Source of the DNA: Bordetella trematum | GTDB taxonomy: Bacteria; Pseudomonadota; Gammaproteobacteria; Burkholderiales; Burkholderiaceae_B | DNA length: 64,000 nucleotides | Reading direction: 5' to 3' | NCBI RefSeq assembly: GCF_900078335.1 | Contig: NZ_FKBR01000046.1 | Location: 124,001-188,000 of the forward strand | Shown here: positions 49,634-60,057 of the stretch, one piece after another | How positions within the stretch are numbered: position 1 is the first letter of the stretch | Layout of the letters: each line of letters starts with the position of its first letter | The notes under the pieces: generated by a model | Told to the model about the DNA's origin: nothing | What the model saw: only the letters and a program-made list of their open reading frames with translations | Database searches by the model: none | Position numbers and translations under genes: made by a program

Positions 49634-50401
49634 ATGGCCGCCCGCCCCTCCTCCTTGCCGCAAGCCCACGCCTCCGAAGTCCTGTCGCGCAGCAAGCTTC
49701 CGCTTTACCTGCAGCTGGCAGCCGAGTTCCGGCGCAACATTGCCCAGGGCGTGTGGCAACCCGGCCAGCAGATCCCCTCGCTCGAAGCGCTGATGGAGCA
49801 GTATCGCGTGGCGCGCATGACGCTGCGCAATGCCATCGGCATTCTCGAGGAAGAAGGCTACATCCGGCGCGGACGCGGCATAGGCACCTTCGTGCGCAAC
49901 AACATCCCCAGCGTGGCGGAGCTGCAGATCCCCTCCAACTGGGCCGAGACCGTGGCATTGAGCGACCTGCTGGGCACGGAAAGCCTCTATGACGGCAAAC
50001 ACGCCATCGCCGAACTGCCGGAGTTGGGCATGGCCTTCAGCGGACGCTTCGCCAAGGCCTACCGCCACCTGCGACGCCTGCACGTCAAGGACGGCGTGCC
50101 CTATTGCTTCAGCGAGGTCTACCTCGACGAGACGCTGTTCAAGCAGCACAAGGCCGCCTTTCTGAAAGCGGCCGCCGCCTCCGTGATCGCACGCATCCCC
50201 GGCCTGGAGATCCGCGAAGCCCGCCAGAAGATCACCATCGCCGACGCCGGCGTCGAATCCGCACGCGCGCTGGACCTGACCGTCGGCGACAGCGTGGCCG
50301 AGGTGCGCCGCTACGCCTGCGACGAACATTGCCTGATCTACTTCGCCCGCCTGGAATTTCCCACCAAGTTCGTGCGCCTGGAATTCGACCTCTGCCGCTG
50401 A
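49634..50401 (+). CDS. GntR-family regulator, HutC/UTRA subfamily
   Basis: The 255-residue protein has an N-terminal winged helix (LPLYLQLAAEFRRNIAQGVWQPGQQIPSLEALMEQYRVARMTLRNAIGILEEEGYIRRGRGIGTFV) and a UTRA effector domain (residues about 100-250) with RLHVKDGVPYCFSEVYLDE and a C-terminal YFARLEFPTKFVRLEFD. It is last in the plus-strand run, 16 bp after the CoA ligase gene, so it probably senses the pathway's substrate or CoA intermediate and controls both divergent transcripts. Confidence 0.88.
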   Translation: MAARPSSLPQAHASEVLSRSKLPLYLQLAAEFRRNIAQGVWQPGQQIPSLEALMEQYRVARMTLRNAIGILEEEGYIRRGRGIGTFVRNNIPSVAELQIPSNWAETVALSDLLGTESLYDGKHAIAELPELGMAFSGRFAKAYRHLRRLHVKDGVPYCFSEVYLDETLFKQHKAAFLKAAAASVIARIPGLEIREARQKITIADAGVESARALDLTVGDSVAEVRRYACDEHCLIYFARLEFPTKFVRLEFDLCR

Positions 50402-50504
50402 GGCCGGCGCAGCGTCGGGCCGGCGGGACGTCTTGCGGCGGCGTGCGCGCCACGGTTTTGACCCCCGGCCGCACGCCACGCTGTGAGCCGCCCCGCCCGC
50501 ACGG

Positions 50505-50510
50505 TAAAAT
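50505..50510 (+). promoter_or_regulatory. -10 element candidate for rimO
   Basis: TAAAAT lies about 79 bp before the rimO ATG. The best -35 (CTGTGA at 18-bp spacing) is poor, so the assignment is weak. Confidence 0.25.
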
Positions 50511-50588
50511 CATCGCCAGCTTCGTTTCTCCGGGCGCTGCGTCGCCCCGCCCCTGCCCTGCATGGGCGACCTCCTGAAAAGCAAATCC

Positions 50589-51917
50589 ATGAACGCTAAA
50601 GACCACACTCCGCGCGTGGGGTTCGTCTCACTCGGCTGCCCCAAGGCCCTGGTCGACTCCGAGCGCATCCTGACCCAGCTCCGCACCGAGGGCTATCAAG
50701 TCACGCCCGAGTACCACGACGCCGATGTGGTGGTCGTCAATACCTGTGGCTTCATCGACAGCGCCAAGGCCGAGTCGCTGGAGGCCATCGGCGAAGCCCT
50801 GGCCGAGAACGGCAAGGTCATCGTCACCGGCTGCATGGGGGTCGAGGAATCGGCCATCCGCCAGGTGCATCCCAGCGTGCTGGCCGTGACCGGGCCGCAG
50901 CAGTACGAGGAAGTGGTGCGCGCCGTGCACGGGGTAGCTCCCCCGCGCCAGGATCACAATCCCTACGTGGACCTGGTGCCGCCGCAAGGCGTGAAACTCA
51001 CGCCGCGCCACTATGCCTACCTGAAGATTTCCGAGGGCTGCAATCACCGTTGCAGCTTCTGCATCATCCCCTCGATGCGCGGTGATCTGGTCAGCCGTCC
51101 GGTGGGCGATGTGCTCAACGAGGCCGAGCGCCTGGTGCGCGCCGGCGTGAAGGAACTGCTGGTGATCTCGCAGGACACCAGCGCCTATGGCGTGGACGTG
51201 AAGTACCGCAGCGGCTTCTGGAACGGCCGGCCGGTCAAGACCCGCATGACGGAACTGTGCGACGCGCTCTCCAGTCTGGGCGTATGGACCCGCCTGCACT
51301 ATGTCTATCCCTACCCGCACGTCGACGAGGTCATCCCGCTGATGGCCGAGGGCAAGGTGCTGCCCTACCTGGACATCCCCTTCCAGCACGCCAGCCCGCG
51401 CATCCTCAAGGCCATGAAACGCCCGGCCTTCGAAGACAAGACGCTGGCGCGCATTCGCAAGTGGCGCGAGACCTGTCCGGACCTGACCATCCGCTCGACC
51501 TTCATCGTCGGCTTCCCCGGCGAAACCGAAGACGACTTCCAATACCTGCTGGACTGGATGAGCGAGGCGCAGCTCGATCGCGTGGGCTGTTTCCAGTATT
51601 CGCCGGTCGAAGGCGCGCCGGCCAACACCCTGGCGGACCCCGTGCCCGACGAGGTCAAGCAAGAGCGCTGGGAGCGCTTCATGGAGCACCAGCAGGCAAT
51701 CTCCGCGCAGCGCCTGCAGGCGCGCGTGGGCCGCGAGATCGAGGTCTTGATCGATGAGGTCGACGAGGATGGCGCCGTGGGCCGCTCCAGCGCCGATGCT
51801 CCCGAGATCGACGGCTGTGTGTATGTCTCCAGCGAGCAGCCGCTCAAGCCGGGCGATCTGGTGCGCGCCCGCGTGACCGACGCCGACGAATACGATCTCT
51901 GGGCCGACCGTCTCTGA
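50589..51917 (+). CDS. rimO: Ribosomal protein S12 methylthiotransferase
   Basis: The 442-residue protein starts at ATG 50589 ([28 protein letters not shown]); an in-frame ATG at 50562 is less consistent with the family. It has the UPF0004 domain with Cys in [20 protein letters not shown] and TGCMGVEE, the radical SAM motif [11 protein letters not shown] (CX3CX2C), and a C-terminal TRAM domain. It adds a methylthio group to Asp88 of ribosomal protein S12. It opens a plus-strand run with three small metabolic genes. Confidence 0.95.
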   Translation: MNAKDHTPRVGFVSLGCPKALVDSERILTQLRTEGYQVTPEYHDADVVVVNTCGFIDSAKAESLEAIGEALAENGKVIVTGCMGVEESAIRQVHPSVLAVTGPQQYEEVVRAVHGVAPPRQDHNPYVDLVPPQGVKLTPRHYAYLKISEGCNHRCSFCIIPSMRGDLVSRPVGDVLNEAERLVRAGVKELLVISQDTSAYGVDVKYRSGFWNGRPVKTRMTELCDALSSLGVWTRLHYVYPYPHVDEVIPLMAEGKVLPYLDIPFQHASPRILKAMKRPAFEDKTLARIRKWRETCPDLTIRSTFIVGFPGETEDDFQYLLDWMSEAQLDRVGCFQYSPVEGAPANTLADPVPDEVKQERWERFMEHQQAISAQRLQARVGREIEVLIDEVDEDGAVGRSSADAPEIDGCVYVSSEQPLKPGDLVRARVTDADEYDLWADRL

Positions 51918-52008
51918 GACCCGGCCCGTGGCATGGGCGGCAATTGCGTAAACTAGGGTGGTCTAAACCCTGGTGCCGGCCTCTCGCCGGCGCCGCGCCT
52001 TTGCAGCC

Positions 52009-52596
52009 ATGCCCCTGGAAAAAATCTGTGTCTATTGCGGCTCGAACAGCGGCCGCCAACCCGAATACCTCGAACAGGCCCGCGCCTTCGGCCGTGAACT
52101 GGTCAAGCGCGACATCGCCCTGGTCTACGGCGGCGCCGCCGTCGGCCTGATGGGCGCGGTCGCCGACGCGGTGCTGCAAGCCGGCGGCCGCGCCATCGGC
52201 ATCATCCCCGAGCACCTCATCAACAAAGAACTGGCCCACAAGGGCCTGACCGAGTTGCACGTGGTGCAGACCATGCACGAGCGCAAGGCCATGATGGCCG
52301 AGCTGGCCGACGGTTTCGTGGCCCTGCCCGGCAGCGTCGGCACGCTTGAGGAAATCTTCGAGACGTGGACCTGGGCCCAGCTGGAGATGCACCGCAAACC
52401 CTGCGGCCTGCTCAACATCGCCGGCTACTACGATGCGCTGGCGACCTTCCTGGACCACACGGTGGCCGAGGCGTTCATGCGCCCGCAACACCGCGCCATG
52501 CTGGCCGTCGAGAGCGACCCTGCCGCGCTGCTGGACCGCTTCGCAAGCTACCAGCCGCCCACGGTGTCCAAGTGGATCGACCAGGCTGAACTGTGA
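52009..52596 (+). CDS. LOG-family protein (cytokinin riboside 5'-monophosphate phosphoribohydrolase-like)
   Basis: The 195-residue protein (ATG 52009) has the LOG fold: ICVYCGSNSGR, LVYGGAAVGLMGAVADAVLQAGG, and MHERKAMMAELADGFVALPGSVGTLEEIFETWTWAQL. Arg92 and Lys93 and Glu114/Glu115 match the nucleotide-binding PGGxGTxxE region, but the motif reads PGSVGT, with Ser109 in place of the usual second Gly. Family enzymes remove ribose 5-phosphate from AMP or modified AMP. Its stop overlaps the HAD gene start (GTGA). Confidence 0.88.
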   Translation: MPLEKICVYCGSNSGRQPEYLEQARAFGRELVKRDIALVYGGAAVGLMGAVADAVLQAGGRAIGIIPEHLINKELAHKGLTELHVVQTMHERKAMMAELADGFVALPGSVGTLEEIFETWTWAQLEMHRKPCGLLNIAGYYDALATFLDHTVAEAFMRPQHRAMLAVESDPAALLDRFASYQPPTVSKWIDQAEL

Positions 52597-53240
52597 ACCC
52601 GACGCCCACCCCCCGCTACAGCCTGGCCGCTTTCGATTTCGACGGCACGCTGGCCGATTCGCTGCCCTGGCTGCGCTCGGTGCTGACAGAGGCCGCCGGC
52701 AAGTTCGGTTTTCGCGCCCCCGACGCCGAAGAAGTCGAGCAATTGCGCGGCCATGACGTCCTGCACATCCTCAAGCGGCTCGACATTTCCTTGTGGAAGG
52801 CCCCCGCCCTGCTGGCCTATATGCGCCAGGCGCAGGCCGCCGGCGGCATCGGGCTGTTCGACGGCATCGGCCACGCCCTGCAGACACTGCACCGCGGCGG
52901 CCTGCGCCTGGCGGTGCTCAGCTCCAACGCCGAAGCCAATGTGCGCGCCGCGCTCGGCCCCGCCCTGACGCCGCTGATCAGCGACTTCGCCTGCGGCACG
53001 GACATCTTCGGCAAGGCAGCCAAGATGGCGCACCTGCTGCGCCACAACGGGCTGCCCCCGCAGCAAGCCATCCTGATCGGCGACGAACTGCGCGACATCG
53101 ACGCCGCACGCGAGGCTGGCGTGGCCAGTGGCGCGGTCGCCTGGGGCTACAACCGCGCCGATGCGCTGGCGGCCCGGCATCCCGATCTGCTGTTCAACCA
53201 GGTCAGTGACCTGGCCCCCTCCCTGCTCGCTCCCGCCTGA
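52593..53240 (+). CDS. HAD-superfamily phosphatase (Gph-like)
   Basis: The 215-residue protein starts with GTG overlapping the previous stop. HAD motif I is AAFDFDGTLADSL (nucleophile and acid Asp), motif II LAVLSSNAEANV, motif III Lys in FGKAAKMAHLL, and motif IV LIGDELRDIDAAREAG. The small helical cap (residues 20-90) resembles phosphoglycolate phosphatase. The substrate is unknown; linkage to the LOG gene suggests a nucleotide or sugar phosphate. Confidence 0.85.
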   Translation: MNPTPTPRYSLAAFDFDGTLADSLPWLRSVLTEAAGKFGFRAPDAEEVEQLRGHDVLHILKRLDISLWKAPALLAYMRQAQAAGGIGLFDGIGHALQTLHRGGLRLAVLSSNAEANVRAALGPALTPLISDFACGTDIFGKAAKMAHLLRHNGLPPQQAILIGDELRDIDAAREAGVASGAVAWGYNRADALAARHPDLLFNQVSDLAPSLLAPA

Positions 53241-53255
53241 CCTCAGGAACCCGCC

Positions 53256-53882
53256 ATGACGCCCGATCCCCGCTACCGCATCACCGATGTCCAGGCCCTG
53301 GCCGAGCGCTATGGCGAGCCCGGCCAGGCCTCGCTCTCCAAAGAACTGGACTACCTTCATCCGCACTACCAGGCCTTCATCCAGGCCGCGCCCTTCGCGG
53401 TGCTGGCCACCAGCAGTGCCGAAGGGCTCGATGCCTCGCCGCGCGGCGACCCCGCCGGCTTCGTGGCGGTGCACGACGCGCACACCCTGATGCTGCCGGA
53501 CCGGCGCGGCAACAACCGCATCGACAGCCTGCGCAACGTGCTGGAAGATCCTCGCGTGGCGCTCCTGTTCCTGATCCCGGGGGTGGGCGAGACGCTGCGC
53601 GTGAACGGCCGCGCCATCATCAGCGTGGATCCGCAGCTGCTGGAGCACTACGCCATGGATGGCAAGCCGGCACGCTCGGTCATGGTGGTGGCGGTGGAAA
53701 AGGTGTATTTCCAGTGCTCGCGCGCGGTGGTGCGCGCACGGCTCTGGGAGGCCGACAGCCAGATCCCGCGCTCGGCCCTGCCCAGCACCGGCCGCATGCT
53801 GGGTGATTTCAGCGCCGGCGAGATCGACGGCGCGGCCTACGACCGGGATCTGCCCGAACGCCTGGGCAAGACCCTCTACTGA
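53256..53882 (+). CDS. Pyridoxamine 5'-phosphate oxidase-like FMN protein (MSMEG_1061 type)
   Basis: The 208-residue protein has the split-barrel flavin fold: FIQAAPFAVLATSSAEGLDASPRGDPAGFV, LPDRRGNNRIDSLRNVLEDPRVALLFLIPGVGETLRVNGRA, and EKVYFQCSRAVVRARLW. It matches the MSMEG_1061-type subfamily that binds FMN or F420 and is not the PLP-synthesis enzyme PdxH. Function is unknown. It is 15 bp after the HAD gene and converges with fmt. Confidence 0.82.
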   Translation: MTPDPRYRITDVQALAERYGEPGQASLSKELDYLHPHYQAFIQAAPFAVLATSSAEGLDASPRGDPAGFVAVHDAHTLMLPDRRGNNRIDSLRNVLEDPRVALLFLIPGVGETLRVNGRAIISVDPQLLEHYAMDGKPARSVMVVAVEKVYFQCSRAVVRARLWEADSQIPRSALPSTGRMLGDFSAGEIDGAAYDRDLPERLGKTLY

Positions 53883-53895
53883 GGCCGGGCCGCCC

Positions 53896-54834
53896 TCAGG
53901 GCTGCCAGCCGCGCACGAACACCTCGACCGGCTGGCGCTTGCCGCCGGCCTTCTGCAACTCCAGCAGGCGCAGCACGCCCTGGCCCACGGCGATGTCGAC
54001 CCCTTGCGCGTCGGCGCGCAATACCGTGCCCGGCGCCGCGTCACTCGTCTGTTCGAGCGCCTGCGCCCGCCAGATCTTGACCGGCTCGGCCAGGCCCGGC
54101 AGGCGCACGCTGGCCCCCGGCACCGGATTGAAGGCGCGGATGCGCCGTTCCAGCACGGCCGCGCTTTCTTCCAGCGCAAGCAGCCCCTCGGCCTTCTCCA
54201 GCTTGGCGGCATAGGTCACGCCTTCGGCCGGCTGCTTGCGCGCCACCAGGCCGGGGCCCGCCAGGGCGTCCAGCGCCTCGACGATGGCGCGCGCGCCCAC
54301 CTCGGCCAATGCGTCATGCAGCATGGCAGCATTGGTGTCGGCGCCGATAGGCACTTCGCGCTCCAGCAGCATGTCACCGGTGTCCAGCCCCTCATCCATC
54401 TGCATGATGGTGACGCCGGTACGCGCATCCCCGGCCTCGATGGCGCGCTGAATGGGTGCGGCGCCGCGCCAGCGCGGCAGCAGGCTGGCGTGGATGTTCA
54501 GGCAGCCCAGGCGCGGCAGTTCCAGCGTCCAGCGCGGCAGGATCAGGCCATAGGCGGCCACCACCATCACGTCCGGCGCGGCGGCGAGCAACTGTTCGCG
54601 CGCCTGGGCGGCTTCGTCGGGATAGCGCCCGTCCAGGCGCAAGCTGCGCGGCTGGGCGACCGTCAGGCCGGCTTCCAGGGCAGCGGCCTTGACCGGGCTG
54701 GGTGTGAGCTTCAGGCCGCGGCCGGCCGGGCGGTCGGGCTGCGTCAGCACCAGCGCGATCTCGTGGCCGGCCTGGATCAGGGCCTGCAGGGCGTGGCGGG
54801 CGAACTCGGGCGTACCGGCGAAGACTAGGCGCAT
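53896..54834 (-). CDS. fmt: Methionyl-tRNA formyltransferase
   Basis: The 312-residue protein (ATG 54834) begins [20 protein letters not shown] and has [18 protein letters not shown], the folate-binding [18 protein letters not shown] with the catalytic Asn-His-Asp environment, and [17 protein letters not shown]-like residues (here [13 protein letters not shown]). A C-terminal OB-fold for tRNA begins near residue 205. It formylates Met-tRNAfMet. It is 133 bp downstream of def on the same strand, the usual order. Confidence 0.95.
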   Translation of the reverse strand: MRLVFAGTPEFARHALQALIQAGHEIALVLTQPDRPAGRGLKLTPSPVKAAALEAGLTVAQPRSLRLDGRYPDEAAQAREQLLAAAPDVMVVAAYGLILPRWTLELPRLGCLNIHASLLPRWRGAAPIQRAIEAGDARTGVTIMQMDEGLDTGDMLLEREVPIGADTNAAMLHDALAEVGARAIVEALDALAGPGLVARKQPAEGVTYAAKLEKAEGLLALEESAAVLERRIRAFNPVPGASVRLPGLAEPVKIWRAQALEQTSDAAPGTVLRADAQGVDIAVGQGVLRLLELQKAGGKRQPVEVFVRGWQP

Positions 54835-54967
54835 CGGGAATCTTCCAGAAAAGAGGCCGCCCGCGGCAAGCGGGCGTACCAAGGGCTGAATGCTATTGTG
54901 AAACCGCCGCCCGCCAAAGACAAAGCCCGCCGCAAAGTCGGCGGGCCGCTGGCACGGGCGCGGCGTG

Positions 54968-55480
54968 TCAGGCGCGCTGGGCTTCGCGCTCGGCTTTCCT
55001 GAGGCGGGTCTTGATGCGGTCCTGCTTGAGCATGGACAGGTACTCGACGAACACCTTGCCATCCAGGTGATCGATCTCGTGCTGCACGCACACAGCCAGC
55101 AGGCCGTCAGCTTCGAACTCGTAGGGCTGGCCCTGAGCGTCGAGCGCCTTGCAACGGATGCTGGCCGCGCGCTTGACCTCGTCGTAGATGCCCGGCACCG
55201 ACAGACAGCCTTCTTCGTAGACTTTCTGGTCTTCGCTGCGCCAGGTGATTTCCGGGTTGATCAGCACACGCAGTTCGTTGCCCTCTTCGGAGACATCGAT
55301 GACGATGACCCGCTCGTGCACATCGACCTGGGTGGCGGCCAGCCCCACCCCCGGCGCGTCGTACATGGTTTCGGCCATGTCCTGGACGAGCTGGCGGATG
55401 CGGTCATCCACGATCTGTACCGGCTTGGCCACTTTGTGCAGACGGGGATCGGGATAGCGGAGGATGGGAAGCAATGCCAT
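54968..55480 (-). CDS. def: Peptide deformylase
   Basis: The 170-residue protein has the three deformylase motifs: [10 protein letters not shown] (motif 1, GxGxAAxQ), EEGCLSVPG (motif 2, with the metal Cys) and [12 protein letters not shown] (motif 3, HExxH). The conserved variant EGCLS is kept intact. It removes the formyl group from nascent proteins. It precedes fmt and lies 105 bp downstream of kynU in the same direction. Confidence 0.97.
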   Translation of the reverse strand: MALLPILRYPDPRLHKVAKPVQIVDDRIRQLVQDMAETMYDAPGVGLAATQVDVHERVIVIDVSEEGNELRVLINPEITWRSEDQKVYEEGCLSVPGIYDEVKRAASIRCKALDAQGQPYEFEADGLLAVCVQHEIDHLDGKVFVEYLSMLKQDRIKTRLRKAEREAQRA

Positions 55481-55585
55481 GAAAAGTCGGTTTTGCGGAA
55501 CAATAAGACGTTGATTGATATGTTAGTTCAACCAGATCGAGATTTCTAATCGTTTTCCGCTAAAGCGCCCATAGACCCTTTCGTT

Positions 55586-56836
55586 TCAGGTGACCTGCGC
55601 GCGCGCCAGGAACGCCGGACGATCCCACGCCCGGGTGTCCAGGACGTCGCGCAGAATCTCGACCGCATCCCAGACGTCGGCATAGCCGAGATAAAGCGGC
55701 GTGAGGCCGAAGCGCAGCACTTCCGGCTCGCGATAGTCGCCGATCAGCCCACGTGCAATCAGGGCCTGCATGACGGCGTAGCCCTGCGGGTGGCGCAGGC
55801 TCACGTGGCTGCCGCGCGCGGCATGATCCTCGGGCGTGATGAGCGTGAGAGGATGCGCGGCGCAGCGCGTGCGCACCAGCTCGATGAACAGGTCGCTCAT
55901 GGCCAGCGACTTGCGCCGCACCTCGGCCATGTCGGCCTGCAACGCCACGTCCAGGCCGCACTCGACCATGGCCAGCGAAGTGATCGGCTGGGTGCCGCAC
56001 AGGTAGCGGCGGATGCCCTGCGCCGGCGCATAGCGGTCCGACATGGCGAACGGCTGCGCATGGCTCCACCAGCCCGACAAGGGCTGCCAGAAGGCGTTCT
56101 GGTGCTGCCCGGCCACCCACAGAAAGGCCGGCGACCCCGGCCCGCCATTGAGATACTTGTAGGTGCAGCCGACAGCGAAGTCGGCGCCATCGGCCTGCAG
56201 GGCCAGCGGCACGGCGCCTGCGGCATGGGCCAGATCCCAGATGACGAGCGCACCTTGCGCATGCGCCATGGCCGACACGGCCGCCATGTCGTACATGGCG
56301 CCGCTGCGATAGTTGACGTGCGACAGCAGCAGCACCGCCACATCGTCGCCCAGCGCCTCCTGCAGCGGCAGGCTTTCATCGACCAAGCGCAGGCTGTAGC
56401 CCTGCTTGAGAAAGTCGATCATGCCTTCGATCATGTACAGAACGGTGGGAAAATTGTCGCGCTCGGAAACGATCACGCGGCGCTCGGGCGCCTGGCTGTC
56501 CTGGATGCGCAGGGCAGCGGCCAGCACCTTGAAGAGATTCAGCGAGGTGCTATCGGTAACCACCACATCGTCGCCCGGCACCCCCAGCAGCGGCGCCAGC
56601 TTGGCGCCCAGGCGCGCGGGCAGATCGAACCAGCCCGCCGTGTTCCAGCTGCGGATCAGGCCCTGGCCCCACTCCTGGCTGACGACCTCCTGCGCACGCG
56701 CCAGGGCGGCCACGGGCTGCGCCCCCAACGAATTGCCGTCCAGATAGAGCACGCCCTGGGGCAGCGCGAACTGGCTCTTCAGGTGGGCCAGCGGATCCTG
56801 GCGATCGGCGGCCAGGCAGTCGTCACGGGTTTTCAT
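55586..56836 (-). CDS. kynU: Kynureninase
   Basis: The 416-residue protein (ATG 56836, the usual kynureninase length) has [59 protein letters not shown], and the PLP-binding Lys in [33 protein letters not shown] is typical. It cleaves kynurenine to anthranilate and alanine. It stands alone: kynA and kynB are not adjacent, unlike the kynBUA operons of many relatives. It is divergent from kynR. Confidence 0.94.
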   Translation of the reverse strand: MKTRDDCLAADRQDPLAHLKSQFALPQGVLYLDGNSLGAQPVAALARAQEVVSQEWGQGLIRSWNTAGWFDLPARLGAKLAPLLGVPGDDVVVTDSTSLNLFKVLAAALRIQDSQAPERRVIVSERDNFPTVLYMIEGMIDFLKQGYSLRLVDESLPLQEALGDDVAVLLLSHVNYRSGAMYDMAAVSAMAHAQGALVIWDLAHAAGAVPLALQADGADFAVGCTYKYLNGGPGSPAFLWVAGQHQNAFWQPLSGWWSHAQPFAMSDRYAPAQGIRRYLCGTQPITSLAMVECGLDVALQADMAEVRRKSLAMSDLFIELVRTRCAAHPLTLITPEDHAARGSHVSLRHPQGYAVMQALIARGLIGDYREPEVLRFGLTPLYLGYADVWDAVEILRDVLDTRAWDRPAFLARAQVT

Positions 56837-56896
56837 GGGTTCGGTCCAGGCAAGAAAGTATCGGACTATGCTAGCAGCGCGACCACTCGCCTGCAT

Positions 56897-56930
56897 TGCA
56901 AATTCCCCATGACAGGCCCGGAGATTTGCA
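56897..56930. promoter_or_regulatory. Inverted-repeat control site between kynU and kynR
   Basis: TGCAAAT (56897-56903) and ATTTGCA (56924-56930) are perfect inverted arms about 27 bp centre to centre, in the 139-bp divergent region. Lrp-type regulators such as KynR often bind such spaced arms, so this is a candidate operator for kynU and kynR. Confidence 0.5.
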
Positions 56931-56975
56931 TGAAGATGCGAATATAGAAGCCAATACTGAAGGAATCTGCGAAAA

Positions 56976-57437
56976 ATGACGCTGGATGGGATTGACTGCC
57001 GGATCATCGCCCTCTTACAGAAAGAGGGCCGCATCAGTAACCAGCAACTGGCCGACCAGGTGGCGCTGTCGCCGTCGGCCTGCCTGCGGCGCCTGCGCGC
57101 GCTGGAAGAAAGCGGCGTGATCCTCGGCTACCAGGCCATTGTGGATCCGGCCTTGCTGGGGCAACGTTTCGAGGCCATCGTACAGGTATCGCTGGATCAG
57201 ACCCAGCCCGGCTGGCATGAGTCCTTCATGGCGCAATTGCAGGTCTGGCCCGAGGTGCATGAAGCCAGCATCGTGACTGGCGCAAGCAACTACGTCCTGC
57301 AGGTCAAGACCGCCGACCTGGAGGCCTTCTCGAACTTCGTGGTGGACAAACTCAATCAGACGCCCGGGGTACGCGACATCTGCTCGCACATCGTGATGCG
57401 CAAGGTCAAGAGCCCGCTGCGCCCGGCGCGCGCGTGA
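56976..57437 (+). CDS. kynR: Lrp/AsnC-family regulator, KynR-like
   Basis: The 153-residue protein has an N-terminal helix-turn-helix ([41 protein letters not shown]) and the AsnC ligand domain ([55 protein letters not shown]). It is divergent from kynU, as KynR is in Pseudomonas and Bordetella relatives, where it senses kynurenine. A GAAGGAATC ribosome binding site precedes it. The kynurenine role is inferred from location. Confidence 0.88.
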   Translation: MTLDGIDCRIIALLQKEGRISNQQLADQVALSPSACLRRLRALEESGVILGYQAIVDPALLGQRFEAIVQVSLDQTQPGWHESFMAQLQVWPEVHEASIVTGASNYVLQVKTADLEAFSNFVVDKLNQTPGVRDICSHIVMRKVKSPLRPARA

Positions 57438-57456
57438 CGCGCCGGGCGCAGCCCGG

Positions 57457-57669
57457 TCAGCAGCAGGCGATGCGCTTGCCGCCGCCGTAACGGGCGTCCT
57501 GCCGCTCCCGGAAGAAAGCCTCGTAACTCATGGGCTCCTGGTCCGGGTGAGTGCGGCGCATGTGGTCGACGTAGTTCTGGTAGTCAGGCACGCCGACCAT
57601 CAGCCTGAGCGTCTGGCCCAGGTAGCGGCCCGCCGTGCCGGCCGCCTGTCCCAAGTTGTTGAACAACAT
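57457..57669 (-). CDS. YbdD/YjiX-family small protein (DUF466)
   Basis: The 70-residue protein has [50 protein letters not shown] and a C-terminal CC pair. This is the DUF466 family that nearly always follows cstA or its homologue (14 bp gap here). It is thought to assist the transporter. Function is unproven. Confidence 0.9.
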   Translation of the reverse strand: MLFNNLGQAAGTAGRYLGQTLRLMVGVPDYQNYVDHMRRTHPDQEPMSYEAFFRERQDARYGGGKRIACC

Positions 57670-57683
57670 ACGCGCCTCCTTGC

Positions 57684-59771
57684 TCAGCTGGCAGTGGCTG
57701 CGGCCGTTTCCGGCGGCAGCGGTTCATACGCGGTTTCCTGGGCGGTCGGCTGGGCATTGGCGCGGGCGCGCCGCACCGAACGGATGCCGAACACCACGAT
57801 GCTGATCACGACGAACATGAAGATGCCGCACAGCGCCGCGTTGATGTAGTCATTGAACACCACGCGACCCATTTCCGCCAGCGATTTGGCCGGCGCCAGC
57901 ACCGTGCCTTCGGCAATGGCGGCGTTGTACTTGGCCGCATGCGCCAGGAAGCTGACGCGGGGGTCGGCATCGAAGATCTTCTGCCAGCCGGCGGTCAGGG
58001 TGCACACCAGCAGCCAGATCGTGGGCAGGATGGTGACCCAGGCGTAGCGGTCGCGCTTCATCTTGAACAACACCACCGTCCCGAGCATGAGGGCCACGGC
58101 CGCCAGCATCTGGTTGGCGATGCCGAACAGCGGCCACAGCGTATTGATTCCGCCCAGCGGATCGACCACGCCCTGATGCAGGAAGTAGCCCCACGCCGCC
58201 ACGCACAGCCCGGTGGCGATCAGGTTGGCCGGCAGCGATTCGGTGCGCTTGAGGGCCGGCACAAAGGTGCCCAGCAGATCCTGCAGCATGAAGCGCCCGG
58301 CACGCGTGCCGGCGTCCACCGCCGTCAGGATGAAGAGCGCCTCGAACAGGATGGCGAAGTGATACCAGAAGGCCATCATGGCCGGGCCGCCGAGTGCCTG
58401 ATGCAGGATGTGCGCCATGCCCACGGCCAGGGTCGGCGCGCCGCCGGCGCGCGAAATGATGGTGTTCTCGCCGACGTCCTTGGCGGTCTGCACCAGATCG
58501 GCAGGCGTGATCACGAAGCCCCAGCTGGAGACCACCTGTGCGACCTGCTCGGGCGACGTGCCGATGACGGCCGCGGGGCTGTTCATGGCGTAGTAGATGC
58601 CCGGCTCGATCACGCAGGCGGCCACCAGCGCCATGATGGCCACGAAGGACTCCATCAGCATGCCGCCATAGCCGATATAGCGCGCCTGGGTTTCGTTTTC
58701 GATCAGCTTGGGCGTGGTGCCCGAGGAGATCAGCGCATGAAAGCCCGACACCGCGCCGCAGGCGATGGTGATGAACAGGAAGGGAAAGAGGTTGCCCGAC
58801 CAGACCGGCCCGGAGCCATCCACGAACTGCGTGAGCGCCGGCATCTTGAGCTGGGGCGCCACGAACAGGATGCCGATGGCCAGGCCGACGATGGTGCCGA
58901 TCTTCAGGAAGGTCGACAGGTAGTCGCGCGGCGCCAGCAGCAACCAAACCGGCAGCACGGCGGCCACGAAGCCATAGCCGATCAGGACCCAGGTCAGGCC
59001 CACGCCGTCGAAGTCGAAGTACGGCGCCCAGGTGGCGCTTTCGGCCACGTCCTGGCCGAAGACGATGGCGGCCATCAGGGCGACGAAGCCGATGATGGAG
59101 ATCTCGCCGATGCGGCCCGGCCGGATATACCGCAGGTACACGCCCATGAACAGCGCGATCGGCACCGTGGCGGCAACCGTGAAGGTGCCCCAGGGCGAAT
59201 GCGTCAGGGCCTTGACCACGATGAGGGCCAGCACCGCCAGGATGATGACCATGATCATGAAGGCGCCAAACAGCGCGATCACGCCCGGGATGGTGCCCAG
59301 CTCCTCGCGGACCAGCTCGCCCAGCGAGCGGCCGTCACGGCGCGTGGAGATGAACAGGATGGTGAAATCCTGCACCGCGCCGGCGAACACCACGCCGGCC
59401 AGGATCCACAGCATGCCCGGCAGGTAGCCCATCTGGGCGGCCAGCACGGGGCCGACCAGCGGGCCGGCGCCAGCAATGGCGGCAAAATGGTGGCCGAACA
59501 AGACGTGCTTGTTGGTCGGCACATAATCCAGGCCATCGTTGTACTTCCAGGCCGGCGTCATGCGCGTGCGATCGAGCATGAACACCTTGTCGGCGATGAA
59601 GCGGCTGTAATAGCGGTATGCGATCAGATAAACGCAGACCGCAGCGATGACCATCCACAATGCGTTGACGGTTTCCCCGCGGCTCAGTGCGACGGTGCCG
59701 AGCGCAAACGCGCCCAGAATCGCCACCCCCAGCCAGACCATATGCTGGCCCAGTCCCTTGCTGGTATGCAT
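57684..59771 (-). CDS. cstA: CstA/BtsT-type pyruvate (carbon starvation) transporter
   Basis: The 695-residue protein has about 16-18 membrane helices and the CstA family landmarks [97 protein letters not shown] and [21 protein letters not shown]. Family members import pyruvate and peptides under carbon limitation. The gene is divergent from a histidine kinase/NarL-type regulator pair, with phased TACGTA sites in between. It starts the cstA-ybdD operon. Confidence 0.93.
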   Translation of the reverse strand: MHTSKGLGQHMVWLGVAILGAFALGTVALSRGETVNALWMVIAAVCVYLIAYRYYSRFIADKVFMLDRTRMTPAWKYNDGLDYVPTNKHVLFGHHFAAIAGAGPLVGPVLAAQMGYLPGMLWILAGVVFAGAVQDFTILFISTRRDGRSLGELVREELGTIPGVIALFGAFMIMVIILAVLALIVVKALTHSPWGTFTVAATVPIALFMGVYLRYIRPGRIGEISIIGFVALMAAIVFGQDVAESATWAPYFDFDGVGLTWVLIGYGFVAAVLPVWLLLAPRDYLSTFLKIGTIVGLAIGILFVAPQLKMPALTQFVDGSGPVWSGNLFPFLFITIACGAVSGFHALISSGTTPKLIENETQARYIGYGGMLMESFVAIMALVAACVIEPGIYYAMNSPAAVIGTSPEQVAQVVSSWGFVITPADLVQTAKDVGENTIISRAGGAPTLAVGMAHILHQALGGPAMMAFWYHFAILFEALFILTAVDAGTRAGRFMLQDLLGTFVPALKRTESLPANLIATGLCVAAWGYFLHQGVVDPLGGINTLWPLFGIANQMLAAVALMLGTVVLFKMKRDRYAWVTILPTIWLLVCTLTAGWQKIFDADPRVSFLAHAAKYNAAIAEGTVLAPAKSLAEMGRVVFNDYINAALCGIFMFVVISIVVFGIRSVRRARANAQPTAQETAYEPLPPETAAATAS

Positions 59772-59939
59772 GAAAGGCTCCTCCAGCGGGCTTCAGCGGC
59801 TGTGTCATTGCCCGGAGGCGGCCAGCCTTCACCCGCGATTCGTGATGGGGCGGCTCATCCCGTCCCCTGCCCGGATAGGGCGGCCAATAGTATTGACATT
59901 GGGCGGACCGGGAACAAGCGCGCCACTACGCAGCCAGGG

Positions 59940-59966
59940 TACGTATTACTACGTAATTGCTACGTA
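59940..59966. promoter_or_regulatory. Three tandem TACGTA palindromes in cstA/kinase intergenic region
   Basis: TACGTA occurs at 59940-59945, 59950-59955 and 59961-59966, with starts 10 and 11 bp apart, so all three lie on one face of the helix. They sit upstream of a TACTAT -10-like element of cstA (minus strand, near 59885) at an activator-like distance. They are the likely binding sites of the adjacent NarL-type regulator, since no other regulator gene is close. Confidence 0.6.
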
Positions 59967-60057
59967 GTCGCATCAGGCGGAATGCCCGAAGGCCAATGTC
60001 AATTTGGGCGAAAATGGCGCAAAACGCAATCCCCTTCCCCCGCCCGTTCCGCCCCCC

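Noticed and set aside
54835-55062. Extended N-terminus of fmt
   Set aside because: The open frame continues upstream, but the family start [12 protein letters not shown] at 54834 is diagnostic.
59880-59940. Sigma-54 promoter for cstA (TGGCGCG followed by TTGT)
   Set aside because: The -24 and -12 elements are not at the required spacing and the TTGC box is missing.
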